Assembly (NCBI GenBank): GCA_937941715.1
Contig: CALDGX010000217.1
Location: 1-24,922 of the forward strand
Source: an uncultured Chloracidobacterium sp.
GTDB taxonomy: Bacteria; Acidobacteriota; Blastocatellia; Pyrinomonadales; Pyrinomonadaceae
Direction of reading: 5' to 3'
DNA: 24,922 nt
Position numbers and translations under genes: made by a program. Every line of letters begins with the position of its first letter. Positions within the stretch are counted from its first letter, which is position 1. Below the pieces are notes generated by a model. It did no database searches, was not told the origin of the DNA, and saw nothing but the letters and a program-made list of their open reading frames with translations. Positions 8,603 through 14,755 of the stretch are shown piece by piece.

Positions 8603-9673
8603 CTATTTGGGTGAAATTACAGGGTCGGTCAAGCCGATCTTGCGCAGTATCGCGGCCGTCTCGGCCGGATTCGCGACTCGCGGTGCGCCGAAGCGTTCGA
8701 CGATCACCGGTATCAGGTCGACGCGGTCGAGCCGTGCCGTTTTCTCGACATTGACGCCGCCGTCGTGGGCGACGGTCACCTTGATCGCCAGCCCTTCCAT
8801 CGTGTCGGGTTTGCGCTGATCGAAGATGAAATTACCGAGCGAATAGAAGATATATTTGCCGCGATAGATCTCGGTCGTCTGGATCCAGTGCGGATGCCCG
8901 CCGATGACGATATCGGCACCGTTGTCGATCGCCGCCCGGGCAAAATCGATCTGCGGCTGGTGCGGACGGCGTGTGTATTCGATCCCGGCGTGCATCGTGG
9001 CGACGACGAACTGACATCCCTCGTCTCGCAGCCGCTGGATCGAGTTTCGCATCAGCTCGACGTCCTCGATACGGGCGACGAACGGATTGCGGCGCGAGCC
9101 GTTGTCGTTGTAGGACGAATATGACGCGGCTATAAAGCCGATCTTGATGCCGTTCGCGGTAATGATCTTGCCTTTCCAGGCCTCCTCGGGCGTCTCGCCG
9201 ACGCCGACATATTCGATGCCCTTGCCGGGCAGGAACGCCATCGTGTGCCGCAGGCCGGCCTCGCCCTGATCGAGAGCGTGGTTATTGGCGAGCCCGACGA
9301 TCTTGAAATTGTATTTTACGAGGCCCTCGACGTCCTTTTTGCGGGTGTTAAAGACGAGGCCCTTACCGACGCGGCTGTCATTGCCGGAAACCGGCGTCTC
9401 GAAATTGCCGAAGTTAAAATCCGTCGAACGAAACACGTCGGCCATCGAGTTGAACGGGGCCAGTTCGCCCTCGCGGTCGATCAGCCGGGCGACGCCGCGG
9501 GACAGCATTATGTCGCCGACGGCCAGAAATGTCGCTTTTGACGGTTTGGTCTCGATCGCCGGTTTGGCGTTTGCCGGTGCGGTATTGGTCGCCGGCCCGC
9601 CACAGCCCGAAAGCGCAAACGCGGCTGCCAACAGCAGCCCAACTACTGAAACTCTAAGAGTGTTTACTACCAT
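8603..9673 (-). CDS. CapA-family (poly-gamma-glutamate synthesis type) metallophosphatase-like lipoprotein
   Basis: The 356-residue product has a lipoprotein signal with lipobox LSGC (Cys24), followed by a low-complexity Ala/Pro/Thr/Lys linker to about residue 45. The catalytic-like domain carries the CapA (PGA_cap) motifs: VGDIMLSRGV near 52, NFGNFETPVSG, GLANNHALDQG, ATMHAGIEY, GGHPHWIQTTE and YSLGNFIFDQ. These resemble metal ligands of calcineurin-like phosphatases. In Bacillus, CapA/PgsA belongs to the poly-gamma-glutamate capsule machinery, but this gene has no capB/capC neighbours, so capsule synthesis cannot be inferred; many solitary homologues are uncharacterised. The protein should be anchored in a membrane facing the periplasm. 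No strong ribosome binding site precedes the chosen ATG; GGAATG is the closest. Confidence 0.88.
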   Translation of the reverse strand: MVVNTLRVSVVGLLLAAAFALSGCGGPATNTAPANAKPAIETKPSKATFLAVGDIMLSRGVARLIDREGELAPFNSMADVFRSTDFNFGNFETPVSGNDSRVGKGLVFNTRKKDVEGLVKYNFKIVGLANNHALDQGEAGLRHTMAFLPGKGIEYVGVGETPEEAWKGKIITANGIKIGFIAASYSSYNDNGSRRNPFVARIEDVELMRNSIQRLRDEGCQFVVATMHAGIEYTRRPHQPQIDFARAAIDNGADIVIGGHPHWIQTTEIYRGKYIFYSLGNFIFDQRKPDTMEGLAIKVTVAHDGGVNVEKTARLDRVDLIPVIVERFGAPRVANPAETAAILRKIGLTDPVISPK

Positions 9674-9736
9674 GATCAGCTATCATTCCGGGTCAAAACC
9701 CGCCTCATTTCGTCCGCGCCGACAATGAGCCTACAC

Positions 9737-9751
9737 GGGCACGGCGATTGC
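9737..9751 (+). promoter_or_regulatory. Sigma-54 (RpoN) promoter for the universal stress protein gene
   Basis: GGGCACG-GCGA-TTGC at 9737-9751 matches 10 of 11 fixed positions of TGGCACG-N4-TTGC, with exact GG-N10-GC spacing. Start site expected near 9763, 37 bases before the ATG. An inverted repeat, CTCATT (9704-9709) and AATGAG (9724-9729), lies just upstream. Confidence 0.75.
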
Positions 9752-9799
9752 GTCAAGATATTAGCGGCGCGGCACTATTTATTATTGTGGAGGTGAGCT

Positions 9800-10264
9800 A
9801 TGAAAGTACTCATTGCAACCGACGGATCGCAGTTCAGCACCGCGGCCGTACAGAGATGTGCGCAGATGCTGCCTAACCGCTCCGATACCGAGGTCAAGCT
9901 GATCTCGGTCTACGAAAAGCTCGGGCCGATGGCGGCCGAGCCGTTCGGCGTTTCGACCGAATATTATCGCGAGGCCGAGCACGCCTCAAGAAAGCTTGCC
10001 GAAGAGGCGGTGATCAACGCCGGCGACCAGCTGCGTGAGCAGGTACACGATATGAAGTTTACTATCGAGTCCGAGGTCGAACGCGGCCGTGCTTCGCGCG
10101 TGATCGTCGAGGCCGCCGCTGACTGGGATGCCGATCTCATCGTGCTTGGGTCGCACGGCTACGGCTTTTGGGAACGCAACCTGTTGGGTTCGGTCTCAGA
10201 CTCGGTCGTCCATCATGCACCGTGCTCGGTGATGGTGGTTCGTACACCCGCTAAGGCGGATTAG
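9800..10264 (+). CDS. Universal stress protein (UspA superfamily)
   Basis: The 154-residue product is a single UspA domain. It begins MKVLIATDGSQFS with the nucleotide-binding Asp of beta-strand 1, and ends with the ATP-binding signature G-x2-G-x9-G-S in GSHGYGFWERNLLGSVSDSVV, followed by HHAPCSVMVVR. The intact signature suggests the ATP-binding class. Such proteins are cytoplasmic, usually dimeric, and accumulate during stress or starvation; the exact biochemical role varies. GGAGGTGA precedes the ATG by three bases. A sigma-54-type promoter lies 49 bases upstream. It converges on the hsp20 gene, which has the same promoter type. Confidence 0.95.
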   Translation: MKVLIATDGSQFSTAAVQRCAQMLPNRSDTEVKLISVYEKLGPMAAEPFGVSTEYYREAEHASRKLAEEAVINAGDQLREQVHDMKFTIESEVERGRASRVIVEAAADWDADLIVLGSHGYGFWERNLLGSVSDSVVHHAPCSVMVVRTPAKAD

Positions 10265-10275
10265 GCTATTCGGCT

Positions 10276-10324
10276 AAAAAAGAGGATGCCCGCGGCCTTT
10301 GCAATTGCATCGGCCGCGGGCATC
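10276..10324 (-). terminator. Rho-independent terminator of the hsp20 gene
   Basis: GATGCCCGCGGCC (10285-10297) and GGCCGCGGGCATC (10312-10324) form a perfect 13-bp stem. Only the minus strand has the T-run (complement of six As at 10276-10281), so it terminates hsp20. The loop itself contains the palindrome TGCAATTGCA. It may also stop read-through from the universal stress gene less efficiently. Confidence 0.85.
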
Positions 10325-10351
10325 TGTCGCTCTAACAATAGGCACGCACAC

Positions 10352-10951
10352 TTATGCGGCCTTGGCGTGGGACTTTGCCGCCTTGTCGGCGACCTCAAGC
10401 TTGCGGCTCTTGATCTCGGTTTTCGGGATCGCGACCGTCACCTCGAGAACGCCGTTGTGAAATTCGGCATGGGCCTTGTCGGGGTCAAAGCCGGCCGGCA
10501 TCGGAATGACGCGGTAAAAGCTGCCGTAGTTTCTCTCCGTGTGGAAGAAACCGTCCTTTTCCTCCTCGGTCTCCATCTTTCTTTCGCCTGACAGGACCAG
10601 AGCATCTTCTAAGAACTCGACATTGATGTCCTCTTTCCTGATGCCCGGCAGGTCGGCGTGAACGCGCAATTCGCCATTCTTTTCGGCGACCTCGATCACC
10701 GGCCACCATTCGGCCTTTTCGAGCTCTGTCCTCATTGGGGCCATCATTTCCGCGTCAAATTGCGGCCACATCATGTTGAACGCGTTGAAGTTGTCAAAGA
10801 TGCGTTCGAAATCGTCTGTAAAGCGCCTCATCATCTTGAATGGTGAGATCGGGAACGCCTGGTCGATGTCGAGCGGCTTCCACATCGGTGCGGCCTCGGG
10901 CGTCTTTTTGACCGGCATCTTCGGGGCCGGCTTTGTTAACTTGGCTTTCAT
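10352..10951 (-). CDS. Hsp20 / alpha-crystallin small heat-shock protein
   Basis: The 199-residue product has a Lys/Pro-rich N-terminal arm (residues 1-25), an amphipathic, Phe-rich substrate-binding segment (about 33-75) and an alpha-crystallin domain (about 83-178). In the domain I see IEVAEKNGELRVHADLPGI, VLSGERK, the acidic EEEKDGFFHTER loop, FYRVIPMPAGF and the hallmark FHNGVLEVTV near 164. The tail KLEV may stand in for the I-x-I anchoring motif. Small heat-shock proteins hold unfolding proteins in soluble oligomers without ATP. I place the start at 10951 because GGGAGG precedes that ATG; a 25-residue extension from 11026 lacks one and would begin at the predicted transcription start. 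The promoter is sigma-54-type rather than the usual heat-shock kind. A perfect-stem terminator follows. Confidence 0.95.
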   Translation of the reverse strand: MKAKLTKPAPKMPVKKTPEAAPMWKPLDIDQAFPISPFKMMRRFTDDFERIFDNFNAFNMMWPQFDAEMMAPMRTELEKAEWWPVIEVAEKNGELRVHADLPGIRKEDINVEFLEDALVLSGERKMETEEEKDGFFHTERNYGSFYRVIPMPAGFDPDKAHAEFHNGVLEVTVAIPKTEIKSRKLEVADKAAKSHAKAA

Positions 10952-11037
10952 TTGTTTGTACCTCCCTAAACACACTCGTACGCGATCTGCAGACAAAACC
11001 TCATTATCAGACTGCATCGTGTACACCTATAGTTGAC

Positions 11038-11052
11038 GCAAAGTATGTGCCA
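11038..11052 (-). promoter_or_regulatory. Sigma-54 (RpoN) promoter for hsp20
   Basis: On the minus strand, TGGCACA-TACT-TTGC (11052 to 11038) matches 10 of 11 fixed positions of the -24/-12 consensus with exact GG-N10-GC spacing, and continues as TTGCGT. The start site should be near 11026, leaving a leader of about 75 bases. I saw no CIRCE element and no sigma-32-like promoter in the leader. Confidence 0.8.
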
Positions 11053-11144
11053 GTCGGCATCTGCCGCGGCCTGAAAATGACGCGTTCCGCGACATCATTC
11101 TTTGGCGTTCGCGGCGGCCGTTGCGAGTATTTTCACACCGCGCG

Positions 11145-11181
11145 CGGACAGGTTCGCAGGCGGTGTCGCCGGCGCTGTCCG
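11145..11181. promoter_or_regulatory. Inverted repeat between divergent sigma-54 promoters, candidate activator site
   Basis: CGGACAG (11145-11151) and CTGTCCG (11175-11181) are perfect 7-bp inverted arms separated by 23 bases. The centre is about 137 bases upstream of the hsp20 start site and about 84 bases upstream of the predicted start for the small CxxC gene. Both distances are typical for enhancer sites of RpoN activators. The rest of the 10952-11313 gap, besides the two promoters, shows nothing I can name. Confidence 0.35.
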
Positions 11182-11220
11182 GACGCCGTGCCGGATCGCC
11201 GAAAACGGCTGCCGGCTTCG

Positions 11221-11235
11221 AGGTACGCGCTTTGC
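11221..11235 (+). promoter_or_regulatory. Sigma-54 (RpoN) promoter for the small CxxC protein gene
   Basis: AGGTACG-CGCT-TTGC (11221-11235) matches 9 of 11 fixed positions with exact GG-N10-GC spacing and continues as TTGCGT. Start expected near 11247, 67 bases before the ATG at 11314. Confidence 0.6.
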
Positions 11236-11313
11236 GTATATGTTCATTGACCCAGTGCAATACGCCGGATCGAAACACATAAAGATCGGAGATGATTTTC
11301 CGGGGGAGGTTAT

Positions 11314-11556
11314 ATGCAGACCAGACTGAGACAGGAATTTGACAGCGACCGCACTGAGAATTTTGTCAGTATCGCCGAACTCAGAACCGGCCGAAATACT
11401 CACGAGATCATGTGCGGCGTTTGCTTCAGGCCGCACTTTGCCGACGACACGACGTACGCGAGCATCTGCCGGTCGATCGAGCAGGGACTGGACAATCCGT
11501 TCGTTTGTGACGATTGTCAGGCCGACTACGACGAGCTTGAGCACCGCGAACATTGA
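11314..11556 (+). CDS. Small putative zinc-binding protein with two CxxC pairs
   Basis: This 80-residue acidic protein has CGVC at Cys34/Cys37 and CDDC at Cys65/Cys68, plus a lone Cys52; the two pairs, about 30 residues apart, look like a zinc ribbon or a small treble-clef fold. There is no signal peptide or membrane segment, so it is expected in the cytoplasm. GGGGGAGG four bases before the ATG strongly supports translation. It lies downstream of a sigma-54-type promoter divergent from hsp20, and 21 bases before the gene for a small secreted protein, perhaps as one transcript. I do not recognise the family; a role in stress physiology is inferred only from its neighbours and promoter. Confidence 0.75.
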   Translation: MQTRLRQEFDSDRTENFVSIAELRTGRNTHEIMCGVCFRPHFADDTTYASICRSIEQGLDNPFVCDDCQADYDELEHREH

Positions 11557-11577
11557 GCGGGCCGGAGGTTTTGTGAA

Positions 11578-12030
11578 ATGAAGAGACTATTGGTAATGGC
11601 GGCCGTCCTGACGGCTGCGTCACTGTCGGTCATGGCCCAGAGCGGCAAGATCACGGGCAAATTGACCTATCCGAGCGACTACATTCCGACAACTATGGCC
11701 GTTTGCGTCTATGCCGCCGGCGGTTCGTCCGCCGATCGTTATTGTTCGACTGATAAGGCGTCAAACCTTAGCCGGGCCGGCTATGCGTTCAGGGTCAACT
11801 ACCGCACGGCGTCGTATCAGGTGCAACTGCCGGCGGGCAGCTATTATCTGTACGCGATGTTCCCGAAAGGCAAGGCACCCGTCGCCGACTATGAGAATTA
11901 CAAGGCGTATTACAACGAGTTTGTTCGCTGCGGCATGAGCGTCGAATGTACTTCAAAGCGAAAGATCGCCGTAACGGTACGCGGCGGCCGGACGACCGGC
12001 GGCATTACGCTCGGTGACTGGTATCCGTGA
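11578..12030 (+). CDS. Small secreted protein of unknown function with one beta-sandwich-like domain
   Basis: The 150-residue product has a clear Sec signal peptide (residues 1-21, cleavage near VMAQ-SG). The mature part begins GKITGKLTYPSDYIP, similar to the first strand of carboxypeptidase-regulatory or transthyretin-like sandwiches, and includes YQVQLPAGSYYLYAMF, a typical second-sheet motif of that fold. Four mature cysteines (in AVCVYA, DRYCST, FVRCGM, VECTS) could make two disulfides, fitting a periplasmic or extracellular location. GGAGG lies nine bases upstream of the ATG. It follows the CxxC protein by 21 bases and may share its sigma-54-type promoter. Fold suggested from pattern only; function unknown. 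Confidence 0.75.
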   Translation: MKRLLVMAAVLTAASLSVMAQSGKITGKLTYPSDYIPTTMAVCVYAAGGSSADRYCSTDKASNLSRAGYAFRVNYRTASYQVQLPAGSYYLYAMFPKGKAPVADYENYKAYYNEFVRCGMSVECTSKRKIAVTVRGGRTTGGITLGDWYP

Positions 12031-12084
12031 TCCGCGGCCGCAAAAAAAGCGGGGGCATTAAGTCGCCTCGGGCCGGATTTCTTG

Positions 12085-12090
12085 TATAAT
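12085..12090 (+). promoter_or_regulatory. Consensus -10 element for the addB-addA operon
   Basis: A perfect TATAAT ends 13 bases before the addB ATG. No good -35 lies 17 bases upstream. Transcription would begin about seven bases before the ATG, which has no Shine-Dalgarno sequence, so the addB message may be nearly leaderless. Confidence 0.5.
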
Positions 12091-12103
12091 CCTACTCGAC
12101 CCG

Positions 12104-14755
12104 ATGTCACGACTCCTTCAAACCGGACTTTTCCCCGCCTTCCCCGGTCAGATCGCCGACGGAACGGCCATCGTCGCGCTGCATCCGCGCTCGGCAAATG
12201 ACGGTAGCGGGCGATCGTCGGTCACGCTTGAGCGGCTGGCCGGCGACGTCATTCGCCGAAACGGCCTGACGCCGGCCCTAGGTGTGACGGCCAGGCATCT
12301 GCTCCGCACGGCGATCCGCAGGACAGTTCCCGAGGCCCACGCGGCATCGCTCGCGTCACGCATCTCATCTATCCTCAACATCGTTCTGCGTACCGGCGTC
12401 GACCCGGACAAGCTCATCGAGCACGGCTCGCCCCGCGTACGTCAGCTCGGGCTGATCGCCAGCGAGTACAAGCGCCTGCTTCGCGAAAGAATCCTCATCG
12501 ACCGCGAGGAAATGCTGCTCACGGCTGCCAGCCTCGGCCCCGAACGACGACCGCTCTTGATCTACGGCTATCATCGGGCTCGAAAAGAGGAAATATTTTT
12601 CATCGACGCGATCGCCGGCGACGGCAGCGTGTTGTATCTGCCGTGCGGCTCGGAAGGTATGTTCACCGTCAATCGCCGATGGGCACAGTATCTGTCCGAA
12701 CGCGGCTGGGACGCTGTTGAGGAGAAAAATGGGCCGGCCACTACGGGCGAAAACCTTGCCGCCGCCTACGCCGCAGTCTCGGCTCCGCCGCCTGTCGATG
12801 CCCGGGCATATCCCGATATCGACGCCGAGGTCCGCGCTTGTCTGGCCGAGGCAAAACAGATGGTCGTCAACGGCGCCGACGCACGCGAGATCGCCATCGC
12901 CGTTCGCGGGATCGATGACTATGCGCCGGTCATCGCGGCCGTTGCCGCCGAGTACGGTTTGCCGGTCAACATTTCGCTCGCAGTTCCGGTCGCCCGGACC
13001 GCCATTGGGTCGCTGATCGGGCTCGTTCTCGAGGCCGCCGAAAAACGGCTCGGGTTCGAGGCCGCCGCGAGGCTTCTGATGCACCCCTTCGGCCCGAAAA
13101 TGCCGGAGAGTAAATGGACCGAGGCCCGGATCGAGCGAACGTCCGGCGTCGAGAAATGGTCAGAGGTTTGCCCCGAGCTCGCGTCACTCGACCTGAGCGA
13201 GGAGCCGCGGACATTGGCCGAGAGGGCCGACAACCTCGTCACGTTTCTAAGGTCCGTGAAGGTTCGCGAAAAAGCCGCCCCGCGCGCCCGTGAGCTGCTC
13301 GCCTATCGCAAATTTACCGAGTCGCTCGATGAGCTGACACGGCTTGACGGCCGCCAGATGATGCCGCCCGAGGCCTTCGCCGCGGCGATCGGCGAACTGC
13401 TCGCCGACGAGAGCGTGCCGTACAGCCCGGCGGCGGCCGGGATCGAGGTCATCGAGCCGAAAAATATCGTCGGCCGCTCGTTCGAGCGGGTCTTTGTCCT
13501 CGGCATGGCCGAAGGCGCCTTTCCGCGGCCGGCGTCAGAAGATCCGGTCATTGATTTCTTTGAGCGGCGCCTGCTGGCCGCGCACGGCATCGAGTTTGCC
13601 GGGGCGGCCGAGGTAGCCCGTTGGGAGGAATTGTCGTTCTATTTCACGCTGCTGTCAGCCCGCGGCGATATTACGTTCAGTTTCCCGAAGGTCTCTGACG
13701 ACGGCGAGTCGGTCGCGAGCTCGTTCTTCAAGCGGCTCGGCGTCGAGCGTGTGCCCGAGGCACCCGCGATGCTCGTCGCCTCGAGCCCCGAGGAACTCCG
13801 CACCCGAATGCTGCGGACTGACGTGCCGCTGATCGACGATGCCGTCATCGGGCCGGCGCGTGCCCGATATCGCGTCGAACGCCGCCGTGAGGACACCGGT
13901 GATTACGACGAATACGACGGCGTGATCGGCGTTCCCTATGACGCCGCCGCCCGCAAATGGAGCGCGTCGCAGTTGACGCAGATCGGCCAATGTTCGTTCC
14001 GCTGGTTCGCCGAGCGTATCCTCAGGCTCAAACCGGTCGACGAGATGGAGCTCGCCCTCGACCCGGCGACGCGCGGCACGCTCTATCACAAGGCGCTCGA
14101 GATCGCGGTCGCGAGGGCAATGGGAGCAGCTGACATTCGTGCGGCGACGCTTGAGTACATTGATGAGGCATTTGCTGAGGCCGAGGCACACCCGGAGGTC
14201 AAACTCCCAAATGTGCCGAACTGGGAAGCGGAACGTGCCGATCAGATACAGGACCTGAAAAAGGCGATCCGGGCCGCGGATTTCATCGCCCCGGGCTCGC
14301 GCGTCGTCGGCGTTGAGGTCGGGTTCGACACGGTTCACGAGGGATTGAGGTTCACCGGCAGCATCGACCGCGTCGATCATTCGACTGACGGACTGATCGC
14401 GGTCGACTACAAGACCAGCAGTTCTAAACCGCTCGGGGCCAAGGGCCGCGACGGCAAACTCGACGTCGATGTCCAGATACCGCTCTACGCCAATGCCGCT
14501 CTCAAGGCGCTCTATCCTAACGGCGATTACGGCGACAGCGCCTATTATTCATTGACCAAAGGCAAGATACTGCGGACGGAAAAAGAGGGCGACATCGACA
14601 AGCTGAATGACCTCATCGACGACGTCAAAACGATGCTGTCTGACGGTGCTTTTGCGGTCGATCCCGACGTTTCCGAAAGGGTCTGCAAATATTGCGAACT
14701 CGGTGCCGTATGCCGCAAAGGCCCGCGGCTGAGGAGGAAGTCACGGCAAAGATAG
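12104..14755 (+). CDS. addB: AddB/RexB-type helicase-nuclease subunit with iron-sulfur PD-(D/E)XK nuclease
   Basis: The 883-residue product resembles AddB: an N-terminal inactivated helicase-like region without a Walker A motif, a central segment (VEVIEPKN-like, here IEVIEPKNIVGRSFERVFVLGMAEGAFP near residue 450) and a C-terminal RecB-type nuclease. Nuclease residues are His662 (GTLYHKALE), Asp755 (GSIDRVDH), Asp768-x-Lys770 (VDYKTS) and the Q-x3-Y motif Gln791/Tyr795. Cys630 with Cys861, Cys864 and Cys870 (C-x2-C-x5-C) forms the 4Fe-4S signature known from AddB. It should act with AddA to unwind and resect double-strand ends for RecA. The gene is shorter than the roughly 1160-residue Bacillus AddB. 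Its 3' end overlaps addA by 46 bases. No ribosome binding site is visible at the ATG. Confidence 0.9.
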   Translation: MSRLLQTGLFPAFPGQIADGTAIVALHPRSANDGSGRSSVTLERLAGDVIRRNGLTPALGVTARHLLRTAIRRTVPEAHAASLASRISSILNIVLRTGVDPDKLIEHGSPRVRQLGLIASEYKRLLRERILIDREEMLLTAASLGPERRPLLIYGYHRARKEEIFFIDAIAGDGSVLYLPCGSEGMFTVNRRWAQYLSERGWDAVEEKNGPATTGENLAAAYAAVSAPPPVDARAYPDIDAEVRACLAEAKQMVVNGADAREIAIAVRGIDDYAPVIAAVAAEYGLPVNISLAVPVARTAIGSLIGLVLEAAEKRLGFEAAARLLMHPFGPKMPESKWTEARIERTSGVEKWSEVCPELASLDLSEEPRTLAERADNLVTFLRSVKVREKAAPRARELLAYRKFTESLDELTRLDGRQMMPPEAFAAAIGELLADESVPYSPAAAGIEVIEPKNIVGRSFERVFVLGMAEGAFPRPASEDPVIDFFERRLLAAHGIEFAGAAEVARWEELSFYFTLLSARGDITFSFPKVSDDGESVASSFFKRLGVERVPEAPAMLVASSPEELRTRMLRTDVPLIDDAVIGPARARYRVERRREDTGDYDEYDGVIGVPYDAAARKWSASQLTQIGQCSFRWFAERILRLKPVDEMELALDPATRGTLYHKALEIAVARAMGAADIRAATLEYIDEAFAEAEAHPEVKLPNVPNWEAERADQIQDLKKAIRAADFIAPGSRVVGVEVGFDTVHEGLRFTGSIDRVDHSTDGLIAVDYKTSSSKPLGAKGRDGKLDVDVQIPLYANAALKALYPNGDYGDSAYYSLTKGKILRTEKEGDIDKLNDLIDDVKTMLSDGAFAVDPDVSERVCKYCELGAVCRKGPRLRRKSRQR

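Noticed and set aside
8595..9799. Capsule biosynthesis locus suggested by the CapA-family gene
   Set aside because: No CapB, CapC or ligase partner is nearby. Solitary CapA-family proteins are common and uncharacterised.
10285..10324. Perfect hairpin as the main terminator of the universal stress protein gene
   Set aside because: No T-run follows on the plus strand; the T-run is on the minus strand, so it belongs mainly to hsp20.
10952..11026. 25-residue N-terminal extension of Hsp20 from 11026
   Set aside because: No ribosome binding site there, while GGGAGG precedes the ATG at 10951. The predicted sigma-54 start site falls at about 11026, so this stretch is the leader.
11102..11329. 75-codon plus-strand open frame in the gap before the small CxxC gene
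   Set aside because: No ribosome binding site, atypical composition, and it covers the promoter elements.
13655..14380. 241-codon minus-strand open frame inside addB
   Set aside because: Shadow of the addB nuclease region; no motif, no ribosome binding site.
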